The position numbers were made by a program, and so were the translations under genes. Below the pieces are notes generated by a model. The model was not told the DNA's origin and searched no databases. It was given only the letters and a program-made list of their open reading frames with translations. A stretch of 36,821 nucleotides of DNA from Mucilaginibacter sp. (GTDB lineage Bacteria; Bacteroidota; Bacteroidia; Sphingobacteriales; Sphingobacteriaceae): the NCBI GenBank assembly GCA_028287865.1, contig JAQBOU010000064.1:1-36821 (forward strand), given 5' to 3'. Positions 15,936 through 23,895 of the stretch are shown in pieces. How positions within the stretch are numbered: the first letter of the stretch is position 1; each line of letters begins with the position of its first letter.

Positions 15936-16579
15936 GGAGCTAAACGTACTTTTTTCCAGTTTTTGTTATCTATTTTTTTGTAAGCTATACGGTCGTGCAA
16001 ACGGCTGGGGCGGCCCTGCCAAAATTCAATCATTCGCGGCTTTAAAATATAACCTCCCCAAAATGATGGTTTTGGCACTTCTTTGTCGGTATATTCTTCA
16101 GTAAGTTCGCTCCATTTTTTTTCCAAAACGTCGCGGCTTTCTATTTCCTGGCTTTGAGGGGATACCACAGCTCCTATCTGACTGTCTTTAGGCCTCGAAT
16201 GAAAATATTTGTCAGATTGTTCCTTACTTAATTTTTCTATAGTGCCTTCAATACGTATCTGCCGTTCCATCGACGGCCAAAAAAAAGTTAATGCACCAAC
16301 CGGATTTTTAGTGATCTCTTTACCTTTACGGCTCAGGTAATTGGTGTAAAACATAAATCCGTATTCATTTACTCCTTTAAGCAAAACAACCCTTGCCGAA
16401 GGCCTGCCGTCGTTTGTAGCGGTTGCCAGCATCATGGCGTTATGCCCGGGCACATTTGCCTCCTGCGCCTCATTAAACCAAACTTCAAATTGTTTTATCG
16501 GGTCGCCTTTTGTACTGTTCTCAGATAATGAGGCTGATTTATATTCTTCTCTTAAATTTTCTAACTTTTCCTGATCCAT
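15932..16579 (-). CDS. pdxH: Pyridoxamine 5'-phosphate oxidase
   Basis: FMN enzyme that oxidises pyridoxamine/pyridoxine phosphate to PLP in the cytosol. It has 215 residues, the usual length. Marks are PSARVVLLKGVNEYGFMFYTNY, GALTFFWPSMERQIRIEG, and the C-terminal PSFWGGYILKPRMIEFWQGRPSRLHDR...WKKVRLAP. It overlaps nuoC by 4 bases (ATGA). The start codon is 5 nt from a perfect -7 box, predicting a leaderless transcript. Confidence 0.95.
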   Translation of the reverse strand: MDQEKLENLREEYKSASLSENSTKGDPIKQFEVWFNEAQEANVPGHNAMMLATATNDGRPSARVVLLKGVNEYGFMFYTNYLSRKGKEITKNPVGALTFFWPSMERQIRIEGTIEKLSKEQSDKYFHSRPKDSQIGAVVSPQSQEIESRDVLEKKWSELTEEYTDKEVPKPSFWGGYILKPRMIEFWQGRPSRLHDRIAYKKIDNKNWKKVRLAP

Positions 16580-16584
16580 CGGTG

Positions 16585-16592
16585 CAAACTTA
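16585..16592 (-). promoter_or_regulatory. Promoter -7 box for pdxH-nuoC (leaderless geometry)
   Basis: The minus strand reads TAAGTTTG, a full TAnnTTTG match, with exactly 5 nt before ATG 16579. The transcription start would fall on or beside the A of the start codon. Confidence 0.6.
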
Positions 16593-16647
16593 CTAATTAA
16601 TTATACCGTAGATAAGTATTTATATTTCAAATTCAGAAAACGGAACA

Positions 16648-16655
16648 TATTTTTG
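16648..16655 (+). promoter_or_regulatory. Promoter -7 box for the YqgE gene
   Basis: TATTTTTG is a full TAnnTTTG match, giving a leader of about 28 nt to ATG 16690. It diverges from the pdxH promoter. Confidence 0.55.
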
Positions 16656-16689
16656 CAATACTTGTTATATTAAACAAAAATTAACCCTT

Positions 16690-17253
16690 ATGCTTAGTTC
16701 TATCGCGGCCGCCGCAGGGCGTTTATTGATTTCGGAGCCATTTATGATGGATCCAAATTTTAAAAGATCGGTTATTTTATTAACTGAATACTCTGAAGAA
16801 GGAGCTATGGGATTTATTTTAAACCACGCAAGCGAATTCTTGCTCGGCGATCTGCTGCCTGATCTGTCCTATTCAGAAATACCTGTTTTTATAGGCGGGC
16901 CGGTAGCCAATAACACTTTGCATTTTATACACCGCTGTCCCGAAAAAATTGATGGGGGCGTAGAAATTGGCAAAAATATATATTGGGGCGGTGATTTTGA
17001 AACCGTAAGGGAACTGATAACCAGTTACCAGCTGAGCAGTGACGAAATAAGATTCTTTAGCGGATATTCTGGCTGGACGCCAAAACAACTGGACGATGAG
17101 ATAAAAGAAGACAGCTGGATAGTAGCCAATCAATTAAGCTCGGAAATTATATTTACCCGCAACGAAGAAAACCTTTGGCGTGAAGTGGTTATTGGGTTAG
17201 GTCAGCGTTATGCGCATATTGCTAATTTCCCGGAGAATCCAGCGTTGAATTAG
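16690..17253 (+). CDS. YqgE/AlgH family protein
   Basis: This 187-residue protein has the family features: GRLLISEPFMMDPNFKRSVILLTEY near the N-terminus, GAMGFILNHAS, IPVFIGGPV, and RFFSGYSGWTPKQLDDEIKEDSWIV. The family is widespread and of unknown biochemical role; the alginate link of AlgH is not general. ATG 16690 gives the standard N-terminus. The stop codon runs straight into a fold-back repeat that separates this gene from convergent purE. Confidence 0.9.
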   Translation: MLSSIAAAAGRLLISEPFMMDPNFKRSVILLTEYSEEGAMGFILNHASEFLLGDLLPDLSYSEIPVFIGGPVANNTLHFIHRCPEKIDGGVEIGKNIYWGGDFETVRELITSYQLSSDEIRFFSGYSGWTPKQLDDEIKEDSWIVANQLSSEIIFTRNEENLWREVVIGLGQRYAHIANFPENPALN

Positions 17254-17394
17254 TAGTAGAGATCAGAGGCTGGAGAATAGAGATTAGTTAAGAATAAGTC
17301 CTAACTCTGATCTCGAAATCAAATTAGTAATAGAGATCAGAGGCTGGAGAATAGAGATTAGTTAAGAATACCTCTAACCTCTGATCTCCAAATC
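17251..17394. repeat. Tandem fold-back repeat between YqgE and purE
   Basis: An identical 40-base block occurs at 17257-17296 and 17331-17370 (period 74). Each copy is followed by an inverted AGATCAGAG-type arm. In copy 2, GAGATCAGAGG at 17333-17343 pairs with CCTCTGATCTC at 17378-17388. The repeat begins at the YqgE stop codon and includes the last codons and stop of purE on the other strand. It probably folds into two hairpins and may act as a bidirectional terminator. Confidence 0.8.
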
Positions 17395-17865
17395 AGATTC
17401 CTCCACTTTTTTCTTCAGATTTTCTTTATAGGCGATAAGATTTTTAACGATCTGTTCATCAGAGGTCGACAAGATTTGGGCGGCAAGGATACCGGCATTT
17501 TTTGCTGCATTTAGCGCAACAGTAGCCACCGGGATACCGTTAGGCATTTGCAGTATGCTCAGTATAGAATCCCACCCATCGATTGAATTGCTTGATTTTA
17601 CCGGGACACCAATTACAGGGAGGTGTGTAAGCGAAGCTACCATGCCCGGCAAATGTGCGGCACCACCGGCTCCGGCAATGATCACTTTCAGGCCCCGCTC
17701 TGCCGCGGTGCGGGCGTAGCTGAACATGCGGTCGGGTGTGCGGTGGGCAGACACTACCGAAATCTCATATTCAACACCGAGTTCCTTTAATACATCGGCA
17801 GCATCCTGCATTATGTTCAGGTCAGACTTGCTGCCCATTATGATGCCAATTTTAGGAGAGTTCAT
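17374..17865 (-). CDS. purE: N5-carboxyaminoimidazole ribonucleotide mutase
   Basis: Purine biosynthesis enzyme that converts N5-CAIR to CAIR; 163 residues. Marks are [38 protein letters not shown] and [31 protein letters not shown]. It follows purK by 56 bases in the same direction, and that gap holds a REP-like hairpin. The last residues (DLEIRG) are encoded by the fold-back repeat shared with YqgE, so the tail is probably an accidental extension. Confidence 0.95.
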   Translation of the reverse strand: MNSPKIGIIMGSKSDLNIMQDAADVLKELGVEYEISVVSAHRTPDRMFSYARTAAERGLKVIIAGAGGAAHLPGMVASLTHLPVIGVPVKSSNSIDGWDSILSILQMPNGIPVATVALNAAKNAGILAAQILSTSDEQIVKNLIAYKENLKKKVEESDLEIRG

Positions 17866-17879
17866 TTTCGTTTTTTTAT

Positions 17880-17907
17880 TGTAATTGCTTCGTGCCTCGC
17901 AATTACA
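17880..17907. repeat. REP-like palindrome between purK and purE
   Basis: A 9-bp perfect stem (TGTAATTGC/GCAATTACA) encloses a 10-base loop. On the minus strand the core reads ATTGCGAGGCACGAAGCAAT. This core resembles a dispersed intergenic repeat (ATTGCGAGG...CGAAGCAAT) that I recall from many bacterial genomes, including Bacteroidota. It lies inside the purK-purE transcript and has no T tract, so it is more likely an mRNA hairpin or inserted REP than a terminator. Confidence 0.6.
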
Positions 17908-17921
17908 TGGTGTTTAAAAGA

Positions 17922-19061
17922 TTAACTTATTACTTTCAATGTTTGCTGCACATATCTTGCTTTTTCTATCGCTTTTTCCCGGTCTGCATCTACAATAGTC
18001 ACGTGGCCCATTTTGCGGAAGGGCTTTGTTAATGCCTTGCCATATAAATGTACATATACTCCCGGGCATTTTAATACTTTTTCAATCCCTTTGTAAACAG
18101 CGGGTCCTTCATATCCGGCTTCACCTAAAATGTTTACCATTATGGCATTGTTCAGGCAGGCGGTATCCCCCAAAGGCTGGTTAAATATTGCCCTTAAATG
18201 CTGCTCAAATTGCGAAACTGTATTTCCTTCGATTGTTTGATGTCCGCTGTTATGCGGCCGTGGTGCCAGTTCATTAACCAATATTTTACCTTTTTTATCC
18301 AGGAACATTTCAACAGCCAGCAAACCAACAATATTAAGATCTTCCGCTATTTTGGTAGCTATCTGGGCGGCATCCTGTTGTATTTCAAACGGCAGGGTAG
18401 AAGGCGAGATCAAAAATTCAACCAGGTTAGCCTCCGGGTTAAATTCCATCTCCACCATCGGGAAGGTTTTTACATCACCGCTTTCATTGCGGGCTACAAT
18501 TATGCCTATTTCCTTTTCAAAATCTACCCAGCGCTCAATAAGGCTTGGTTCGGTAAATGCTTTTGCCAGGTACGATTCATCAACAACTTTATAAACCCCA
18601 CGGCCATCATAGCCGTCACGACGCAGTTTTTGGATATATGGAAAAGGTATCCGACTTTCTCTTAATTGTTGTGGTGACGATATAACCTGGAATTCGGCAG
18701 TAGGGATGTTGTTCTCTTTAAAGAATTGTTTTTGCAGGCCTTTGTCCTGTATCAACCGGATAATGCGCGGCTGCGGATAAACCAGCACCCCTTCCTTTTC
18801 AAGTTGCTCCAGGGCGTCAACATTTGCCTTTTCAATTTCGATGGTTAGCAGGTCAGTTTTTTTACCAAAATTATAAACCGTTTCATAATCACTTAATGAT
18901 CCTACTACAAATTCATCGCATAGTTTACGGCATGGCGCTTCACGGTCAGGGTCAAGCACCTTCACCGTTACATTGTAATTTATTGCCTGTTGTATCAGCA
19001 TGCGGCCTAACTGGCCGCCGCCTAAAATCCCAAGTTTAAGGTCTCCGTAAAATGCTTTCAT
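17922..19061 (-). CDS. purK: 5-(carboxyamino)imidazole ribonucleotide synthase
   Basis: ATP-grasp enzyme that makes N5-CAIR from AIR, ATP and bicarbonate, supplying PurE. It has 379 residues. Marks are LGILGGGQLGRMLIQQA, the ATP-grasp loop YIQKLRRDGYDGRGVYKV, VNELAPRPHNSGHQTIE with metal ligands, and FEQHLRAIFNQPLGD. It is a purK-purE operon. A 7/8 promoter box (TAAACTTG on the minus strand, 19073-19080) lies 11 nt above the start. Confidence 0.95.
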   Translation of the reverse strand: MKAFYGDLKLGILGGGQLGRMLIQQAINYNVTVKVLDPDREAPCRKLCDEFVVGSLSDYETVYNFGKKTDLLTIEIEKANVDALEQLEKEGVLVYPQPRIIRLIQDKGLQKQFFKENNIPTAEFQVISSPQQLRESRIPFPYIQKLRRDGYDGRGVYKVVDESYLAKAFTEPSLIERWVDFEKEIGIIVARNESGDVKTFPMVEMEFNPEANLVEFLISPSTLPFEIQQDAAQIATKIAEDLNIVGLLAVEMFLDKKGKILVNELAPRPHNSGHQTIEGNTVSQFEQHLRAIFNQPLGDTACLNNAIMVNILGEAGYEGPAVYKGIEKVLKCPGVYVHLYGKALTKPFRKMGHVTIVDADREKAIEKARYVQQTLKVIS

Positions 19062-19121
19062 TATATATGGTGCAAGTTTAGCCTAAATCTTTTAAAAACG
19101 CTATATTATGATAGCAGATTA

Positions 19122-19505
19122 TCATTTCGCTGTCGTTTTAATTATTTTATAATAAAAAACGGCATGTATAATAATATATATAATACCTGTAAGCAGGTAA
19201 ATTTTCCGGTCGCTAGTTGAGGGTAAGCTTAAAGAAGTTAAGATAAAAACCAAAGGGCCGGAAAAATAAAGCAGGAAACGGGCTATTCCGTTACTCATTA
19301 TTTTAGGAAATGAGACAAATAAAACCGGCGACGATAACAATAACAACATAACATTGAGATAGACCGCTCCCATTATTATTATAGGAACGGCATGCGCATA
19401 ATCTCCTTTTTTTGATACAGCGTATAACAAGCATATTGCTGCAATGGAAATTATAAGTGATATAATAAAGGTTGTAAAAAGGTTTTTAATGAATGTCCTG
19501 ATCAT
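19122..19505 (-). CDS. Hypothetical four-helix membrane protein
   Basis: This 127-residue protein starts at ATG 19505 (an upstream in-frame TTG at 19526 would add seven residues). It has four hydrophobic spans (roughly 8-30, 40-60, 70-92, 100-120) with short, charged loops such as KKGDY and STSDRK. I do not recognise a family. The codon pattern and clear membrane topology make it a likely real gene. Short spacers separate it from purK and icd. Confidence 0.6.
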   Translation of the reverse strand: MIRTFIKNLFTTFIISLIISIAAICLLYAVSKKGDYAHAVPIIIMGAVYLNVMLLLLSSPVLFVSFPKIMSNGIARFLLYFSGPLVFILTSLSLPSTSDRKIYLLTGIIYIIIHAVFYYKIIKTTAK

Positions 19506-19650
19506 GACTTTTAAAAATATAAGCAAATTTCAGGATTTTGTTTGATTACGACCTCTTTGTATGAAATTATTTACTTCTGTTACGCTCAATGAGACTTGTA
19601 ACTGTACAGTAAATTCCCAATCCAAACAGTAAAAAAGCCTTTAAAAAGCC

Positions 19651-19658
19651 TATATTTG
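19651..19658 (+). promoter_or_regulatory. Promoter -7 box for isocitrate dehydrogenase
   Basis: TATATTTG is a full TAnnTTTG match, 30 nt upstream of ATG 19689. An in-frame TTG at 19656 lies within this box, so a start there is ruled out if the promoter is real. Confidence 0.6.
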
Positions 19659-19688
19659 CGGCATATTTATCAAATAGGGTCTTTAGGA

Positions 19689-21149
19689 ATGAAAACAAAA
19701 ATTGCCGTAGCTAATGGGGATGGAATTGGTCCCGAAATAATGGATGCCGTTTTGCGGATTTTTACTGCAAATGATGTACCCCTTGAATATGAATTTGTGG
19801 AAATGGGGAAATCATATTTTGATGCCGGCCACTCAACCGGGATGACTGCTGCGGCTAAGGAAACTATTGAAAACCTCGGCATTTTATTTAAGGGCCCTAT
19901 GGAAACCCCAAAAGGCAAGGGTGTTAAAAGTATAAATGTTACCGCACGTAAAGTATGGAACACTTATGCTAACCAGCGTGATTTCAGGACGCTGAACGGT
20001 GTGGAAACTGTTTTTTCAAAAGCAGGTATTCCCATCAACCTTACTATTATCCGGGAGAATATTGAAGATACTTATGGGGGCATTGAGCACCTTTTAACAT
20101 ATGATGTTGCGGTAGGCCGCCGTATTATTACGCGTCCGGGTTCTGCGCAGGTTATCCGCTATGCATTTGAAATGGCCCGGCGTAAAGGTTACACTAAATT
20201 AGCCTGTGGTCACAAAGCCAATATCATGAAGCTTACAGATGGTCTTTTCCTTGAAACCTTCCAGGAAATCGCCAAGGAATACCCGGATATTCAATCGTCG
20301 GATATTATTGTTGATGATCTTTGCATGAAACTGGTTACCCGTCCGGATAATTTCCAGGCTATTGTGTTAACCAATCTGCAAGGCGATATTGTTTCAGACC
20401 TTTGTGCAGGTTTAGTAGGCGGTTTAGGTTTTGCTCCGTCGGCAAACATTGGCGATAACATTTCCATTTTTGAAGCCGTACATGGTACAGCGCCTGATAT
20501 TATGGGTAAGGGAATAGCTAATCCTACAGCACTATTGCTTTCGGGAATATTAATGCTGCGTTATATGGGCTTTACCGAAAACGCCGCAGTGATTGAAAAT
20601 TCTCTTCTTTACACATTAGAGCATGGCATTCATACCGGTGATTTTGGCAATAAATCAACCCCGGCCGCCACAACCAATGGGTTTGCCGATGCCATTATTG
20701 ATAATTTAGGCAAGGTTCCCGCTGATGGCGGAGTTGTAGGGAAGGCTAACCTCGAGATCAAGTCTAATTTACATACACATCTTTTAAAGAACAAACTAAC
20801 TGTTACCAAGGGGATAGAAGAGGAAATGGTAGGCGTTGATGTGTTTGTTGAATCGAACGATTTACAACCTGGCGAACTTGCTGAACTGGCAAAGAAAAGA
20901 CTGACTGATAATTTTAACCTGGTAATGATCTCTAACCGTGGTACCAAGGTTTGGCCAACAGGATCAATTTATACCGAATTGGTTAATGAATACCGTGTAC
21001 GTTTTGAAAAGAAGGAAGGTGTAACTGTTACTCAAAAAGAATTGCTGCATATCGCTGCCGATTTTTCGCAGGATGTGAAGGTATGTTCAGTGGAGTTCCT
21101 GATGAAATTTGGGGGTAAAATAGGATATACGCTGGCACAAGGGCAATAG
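19689..21149 (+). CDS. icd: NADP-type isocitrate dehydrogenase (long form with extra C-terminal domain)
   Basis: TCA-cycle enzyme that converts isocitrate to 2-oxoglutarate; 486 residues from ATG 19689. Core marks are VANGDGIGPEIMDAVL, the substrate loop region VKSINVTARKVW, IRENIEDTYGGIEH, VDDLCMKLVTRPDNF and the FEAVHGTAPDIMGKGIANPTALLLS signature. About 130 extra C-terminal residues (from near VVGKANLEIKSN) make it the long form known from Thermus and Bacteroidota. I infer NADP use from family, not from a residue test. Confidence 0.92.
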   Translation: MKTKIAVANGDGIGPEIMDAVLRIFTANDVPLEYEFVEMGKSYFDAGHSTGMTAAAKETIENLGILFKGPMETPKGKGVKSINVTARKVWNTYANQRDFRTLNGVETVFSKAGIPINLTIIRENIEDTYGGIEHLLTYDVAVGRRIITRPGSAQVIRYAFEMARRKGYTKLACGHKANIMKLTDGLFLETFQEIAKEYPDIQSSDIIVDDLCMKLVTRPDNFQAIVLTNLQGDIVSDLCAGLVGGLGFAPSANIGDNISIFEAVHGTAPDIMGKGIANPTALLLSGILMLRYMGFTENAAVIENSLLYTLEHGIHTGDFGNKSTPAATTNGFADAIIDNLGKVPADGGVVGKANLEIKSNLHTHLLKNKLTVTKGIEEEMVGVDVFVESNDLQPGELAELAKKRLTDNFNLVMISNRGTKVWPTGSIYTELVNEYRVRFEKKEGVTVTQKELLHIAADFSQDVKVCSVEFLMKFGGKIGYTLAQGQ

Positions 21150-21162
21150 TGCTCCTTTAAAT

Positions 21163-21187
21163 CTCCTCCGTTGGGGGAGCTTTTTTT
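21163..21187 (+). terminator. Intrinsic terminator after isocitrate dehydrogenase
   Basis: CTCCTCC pairs with GGGGGAG (one G-T pair) across a 3-nt loop, followed by a run of T. It lies 13 bases after the stop. Confidence 0.8.
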
Positions 21188-21189
21188 AA

Positions 21190-21402
21190 ATTAAGTTCAT
21201 GCTCAGGTACCCGAAGTATGTGCGGTGGCTCTCTCCGGGCGCTTGGTAAGTGGGCAAAGGCCTTTGCGCTCAGCCTTCCAGTGCCTATCCATGACGTGTT
21301 TGTTTTATGTAAAGACTTATGAAGTTTTTAAAACTTCATAAGTCTGATGCTACTGGAAACAAGTCATTTCTCCTTCAGGATTTTTGGTAAATTTTATATA
21401 GG
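21190..21402. other. Gene-free spacer with a GC-richer patch and a long palindrome
   Basis: The 441-base spacer between icd and the fasciclin gene is mostly non-coding. 21200-21300 is GC-richer than its surroundings and contains the palindrome GCAAAGGCCTTTGC. I see no coding potential or RNA family in it. A perfect 16-bp palindrome lies at 21313-21345 (separate entry). 21403-21516 holds a short hydrophobic ORF (separate entry). Confidence 0.5.
21313..21345. repeat. Perfect 16-bp hairpin palindrome
   Basis: AGACTTATGAAGTTTT is followed by one T and its exact inverse complement, giving a 33-base near-perfect palindrome. No T tract follows, so it is not a standard terminator. It may be a dispersed repeat or a protein-binding site. 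Confidence 0.7.
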
Positions 21403-21516
21403 ATGACATCTTTTTTATTCTTCATCCCCTTTAGTTACTCATCGTCCTTAAACCACATCCTGATTGCTATTGTAACAGTTTTATTGCTTTGGATTACATG
21501 TCATTATTTGAATTAA
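21403..21516 (+). CDS. Possible 37-residue hydrophobic peptide
   Basis: An ATG with ATAGG just upstream opens a 37-codon frame with a central hydrophobic run (HILIAIVTVLLLWITCHYL), which could form one membrane span. I do not recognise it. At this length and in AT-rich DNA a chance ORF is quite possible. It lies 74 bases upstream of the fasciclin gene in the same direction. Confidence 0.25.
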   Translation: MTSFLFFIPFSYSSSLNHILIAIVTVLLLWITCHYLN

Positions 21517-21590
21517 ATTCGTTTTATAACCGATAAGGCCTGATTATTGTATACATACCAACTTATTTAACATTAATAAAAATAACCAAA

Positions 21591-22160
21591 ATGAAAAAAA
21601 CAGTTTTAATAGCAGCAACTGCGTTGGTCATAGTTTTTATGTCTAATGCTCTATTTGCCCAGACCCAGCAAAAGGATACAGTTAAAAAGGCTGGAACTAC
21701 TACAGCAGCAGATACATCAGCTAAGGATATAGTAGCAACGCTGGCAAATGTAGCAGAAGAAACCACCTTTACAGCCGCCATCAAAGCAGCTAACCTGGAG
21801 ACAGAGTTGAAAGGGGTTGGTCCGTTTACTGTACTTGCACCGAATAATGATGACTTTGCAACTATTCCTAAGAGCAAATTAGACAGCCTGATGAAAGACC
21901 CAACTAAACTTGCCTTTGTGGTAAAAGCACATATTATAAGTGGTAAATATGATAAGGCTGCGCTTATTAAAGAATTAGTAGCGGGTAAAGGCAAGGCCAC
22001 ATTAACTACTATTGATGGTCAAAAACTTACTTTATCTGTCAAAGATAAAAAGCTTGCAATTACCGATGCGCAAGGTACTACAGTACAGGTTACTTCTTTT
22101 GACACGCCTTGTACAAATGGTATAATACACGGCATTAACGGTATATTAATGTCCAGGTAA
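21591..22160 (+). CDS. Secreted fasciclin (FAS1) domain protein
   Basis: This 189-residue protein has a signal peptide ending near LFAQ (residues 21-24), a short Thr/Ala/Lys linker, and one FAS1 domain from about 45 to the end. FAS1 marks are FTAAIKAANLETELKGVGPFTVLAPNNDDFATIP, the AHIISGKYD motif and the closing TNGIIHGINGILM. FAS1 domains mediate adhesion or matrix contacts and are common in Bacteroidota envelopes. No lipobox or sorting signal is seen. It is monocistronic with a terminator 20 bases downstream. Confidence 0.9.
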   Translation: MKKTVLIAATALVIVFMSNALFAQTQQKDTVKKAGTTTAADTSAKDIVATLANVAEETTFTAAIKAANLETELKGVGPFTVLAPNNDDFATIPKSKLDSLMKDPTKLAFVVKAHIISGKYDKAALIKELVAGKGKATLTTIDGQKLTLSVKDKKLAITDAQGTTVQVTSFDTPCTNGIIHGINGILMSR

Positions 22161-22177
22161 AAAAAATCAATTTCAGG

Positions 22178-22207
22178 AGCCCGGTCTGTAAATGGCCGGG
22201 CTTTTTA
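22178..22207 (+). terminator. Intrinsic terminator after the fasciclin gene
   Basis: AGCCCGG pairs with CCGGGCT across an 11-base middle, followed by TTTTT. It lies about 18 bases after the stop. Confidence 0.85.
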
Positions 22208-22228
22208 TTTGCCGACCACTAAAAAATT

Positions 22229-22765
22229 TCAATCAGATGCCATCAGAGAAAAACTAATCTCCTTGTTTGATCCGGCATATCCATCCGTTATGCTTTTATC
22301 CCGGCAGAAATTATTTTTTTCAAGCAGCCTTAGTGATCTTTCATTGGCAGGGCTTATAAATGCAATAATCTTCTTAAATTTCAATATAATAAAACTAAAA
22401 TCAATAATAGTAGAGACCGCTTCCTGCATCAATCCTTTTCCCTGGAAGTCGGGATGCATTTCATAGCCCAGCTCTGCACTCTCTTTTTCTTTATCAATAT
22501 GCCACAGGCAAATTGTCCCGATAAGCTTATCACTGTTCTTTAAAGAAACCGCCCAATAAAAACATTCTCCTTTGTTAACACCAGCCTGAATTTTCTTAAT
22601 GAATACTTTGGCCTCATTATCCGTAGTGTTTTTTGGCCGGTCGAGGTATTTATTTACCCGCTTGTCCGACCGAAGGGCAACCAGATCAGCTACATCGCCT
22701 GGTTTTAAATCCCTTAAGATTAAACGATTTGTAGTTAGTGTTTGAAATGATGATGAATTATTCAT
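22229..22765 (-). CDS. GNAT N-acetyltransferase, RimJ/RimL-like
   Basis: This 178-residue GNAT protein begins TTNRLILRDLKPGD, the typical opening of the RimJ/RimL-like group. The acetyl-CoA loop lies in HPDFQGKGLMQEAV, with NERSLRLLEKNNF near the C-terminus. Relatives acetylate ribosomal proteins, antibiotics or small molecules; the substrate is unknown. It is convergent with the fasciclin gene, and an iron-permease-like gene is divergent from its start. Confidence 0.88.
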   Translation of the reverse strand: MNNSSSFQTLTTNRLILRDLKPGDVADLVALRSDKRVNKYLDRPKNTTDNEAKVFIKKIQAGVNKGECFYWAVSLKNSDKLIGTICLWHIDKEKESAELGYEMHPDFQGKGLMQEAVSTIIDFSFIILKFKKIIAFISPANERSLRLLEKNNFCRDKSITDGYAGSNKEISFSLMASD

Positions 22766-22884
22766 TTTAATAATGTAAAAGTATTGAACAAATCCGTAAT
22801 CGCGACAAAAACATTACTTAATAAGCGCAACATTTTGCCCGGTTATTTTGTTAAGTTTTCGTTAAAGGGTTTAAAACTAATATA

Positions 22885-23376
22885 ATGGCCAACACAGAGA
22901 ACGAAAATATATCCGGCTTTGAAAAAGTAAGCAATACAATTACTACTTACAGCGGCAGTTCAATTGTGTTTATGATAGCCATAGCCCTGATTGTATTATG
23001 GGGGATAACCGGGCCCGTATTTCATTATTCAAATACCTGGCTGCTGATAGTGAACACCGGCACTTCAATCATTACTTTTTTGATGGTTTTCCTGATCCAG
23101 AAATCGCAAAATAAGGAATCAATAGCGGTGCAGCTTAAATTAAATGAATTGATAGCGGCAAACAATAGCGCCAGTAATCGCCTTTTAAATATCCAGGATC
23201 TTAGTGAAGGGGAATTAAACACACTTTATGAACACTACCGTACACTGGTTGAGCTAACACAAAAGGCCAAATCAAATACTCAAAGTCATTCTGTTGAAGA
23301 TGCTATTGAAGTAGCTGAAGAAATAATAAAGGATGACCTGGTAAAGGATAGTTTAATAGAAAAGGATAAAAAATGA
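22885..23376 (+). CDS. Low-affinity iron permease family (PF04120-like) membrane protein
   Basis: This 163-residue protein has two membrane spans (about 26-47 and 55-74): SGSSIVFMIAIALIVLWGITGP then TWLLIVNTGTSIITFLMVFLIQKSQNKE. This pattern, with LDELIAAN-like sequence after it (here KLNELIAAN), marks the Fet4-like bacterial family. Transport by bacterial members is not well proven. A soluble helical tail ends in many charged residues. The next gene starts 1 base after its stop. Confidence 0.8.
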   Translation: MANTENENISGFEKVSNTITTYSGSSIVFMIAIALIVLWGITGPVFHYSNTWLLIVNTGTSIITFLMVFLIQKSQNKESIAVQLKLNELIAANNSASNRLLNIQDLSEGELNTLYEHYRTLVELTQKAKSNTQSHSVEDAIEVAEEIIKDDLVKDSLIEKDKK

Positions 23377-23377
23377 T

Positions 23378-23788
23378 ATGCTGGGTTTATATTATAAAAT
23401 ATGGGTCGATGCGATAGTAGCAACCAAAGCTAAAAGATCAGAGAGCGGCAACTGGAAGCTTTATACGATTGCTTTTATGTCTTTAATAATGGGAGTTAAC
23501 CTGTTTACTTTTTTTGTAATCATGAAAAGTTTAGTAAACCGCAATTTGCCGTTATTTTTGCCTGTTACTATTTTTTATAACCTGTTAATAAACGCCTTTA
23601 TATCAATTGTATTAACTTTTTTTGTGCCTTTTGTAATTTTGAATTACCTGCTCATTTTTAATAATGACCGCTATAAAAAGCTAATAACGGAATATAAATC
23701 CACCGGTGGAAAATTGTACAGGAGATATGCTTTGTTATCACTCGGTATATTGATCATTCCGGCACTTATTGTGATATTGTATTTTTAA
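23378..23788 (+). CDS. Hypothetical three-span membrane protein
   Basis: This 136-residue protein has spans near 27-48, 58-92 (one or two) and 116-135. It starts 1 base after the upstream stop, so it is cotranscribed with and possibly translationally coupled to the iron-permease-like gene. The N-terminus (MLGLYYKIWVDAIVATKAKRSE) is amphipathic. I do not recognise a family. Confidence 0.7.
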   Translation: MLGLYYKIWVDAIVATKAKRSESGNWKLYTIAFMSLIMGVNLFTFFVIMKSLVNRNLPLFLPVTIFYNLLINAFISIVLTFFVPFVILNYLLIFNNDRYKKLITEYKSTGGKLYRRYALLSLGILIIPALIVILYF

Positions 23789-23895
23789 TATTTCTTCGAA
23801 ACAAGTTCATTGGTCTTACTGTAAGATAAAAGTTACAACAAAAGAAAATGTAGTCTCTTTTATTAATATAGATGTTTTTATATTTTTATTGATAA

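Noticed and set aside
17257-17370. CRISPR-like direct repeats
   Set aside because: There are only two copies, followed by inverted arms, with no further spacers and no cas genes nearby.
18198-18665. 155-codon plus-strand ORF inside purK
   Set aside because: It lies wholly antisense to a well-conserved gene, and its translation shows no recognisable motif.
19656-19688. TTG start for isocitrate dehydrogenase
   Set aside because: It falls inside the TATATTTG promoter box; ATG 19689 gives the normal N-terminus.
21563-22000. 145-codon minus-strand ORF over the fasciclin gene
   Set aside because: It is a Ser/Ala-rich antisense shadow of a conserved FAS1 domain.
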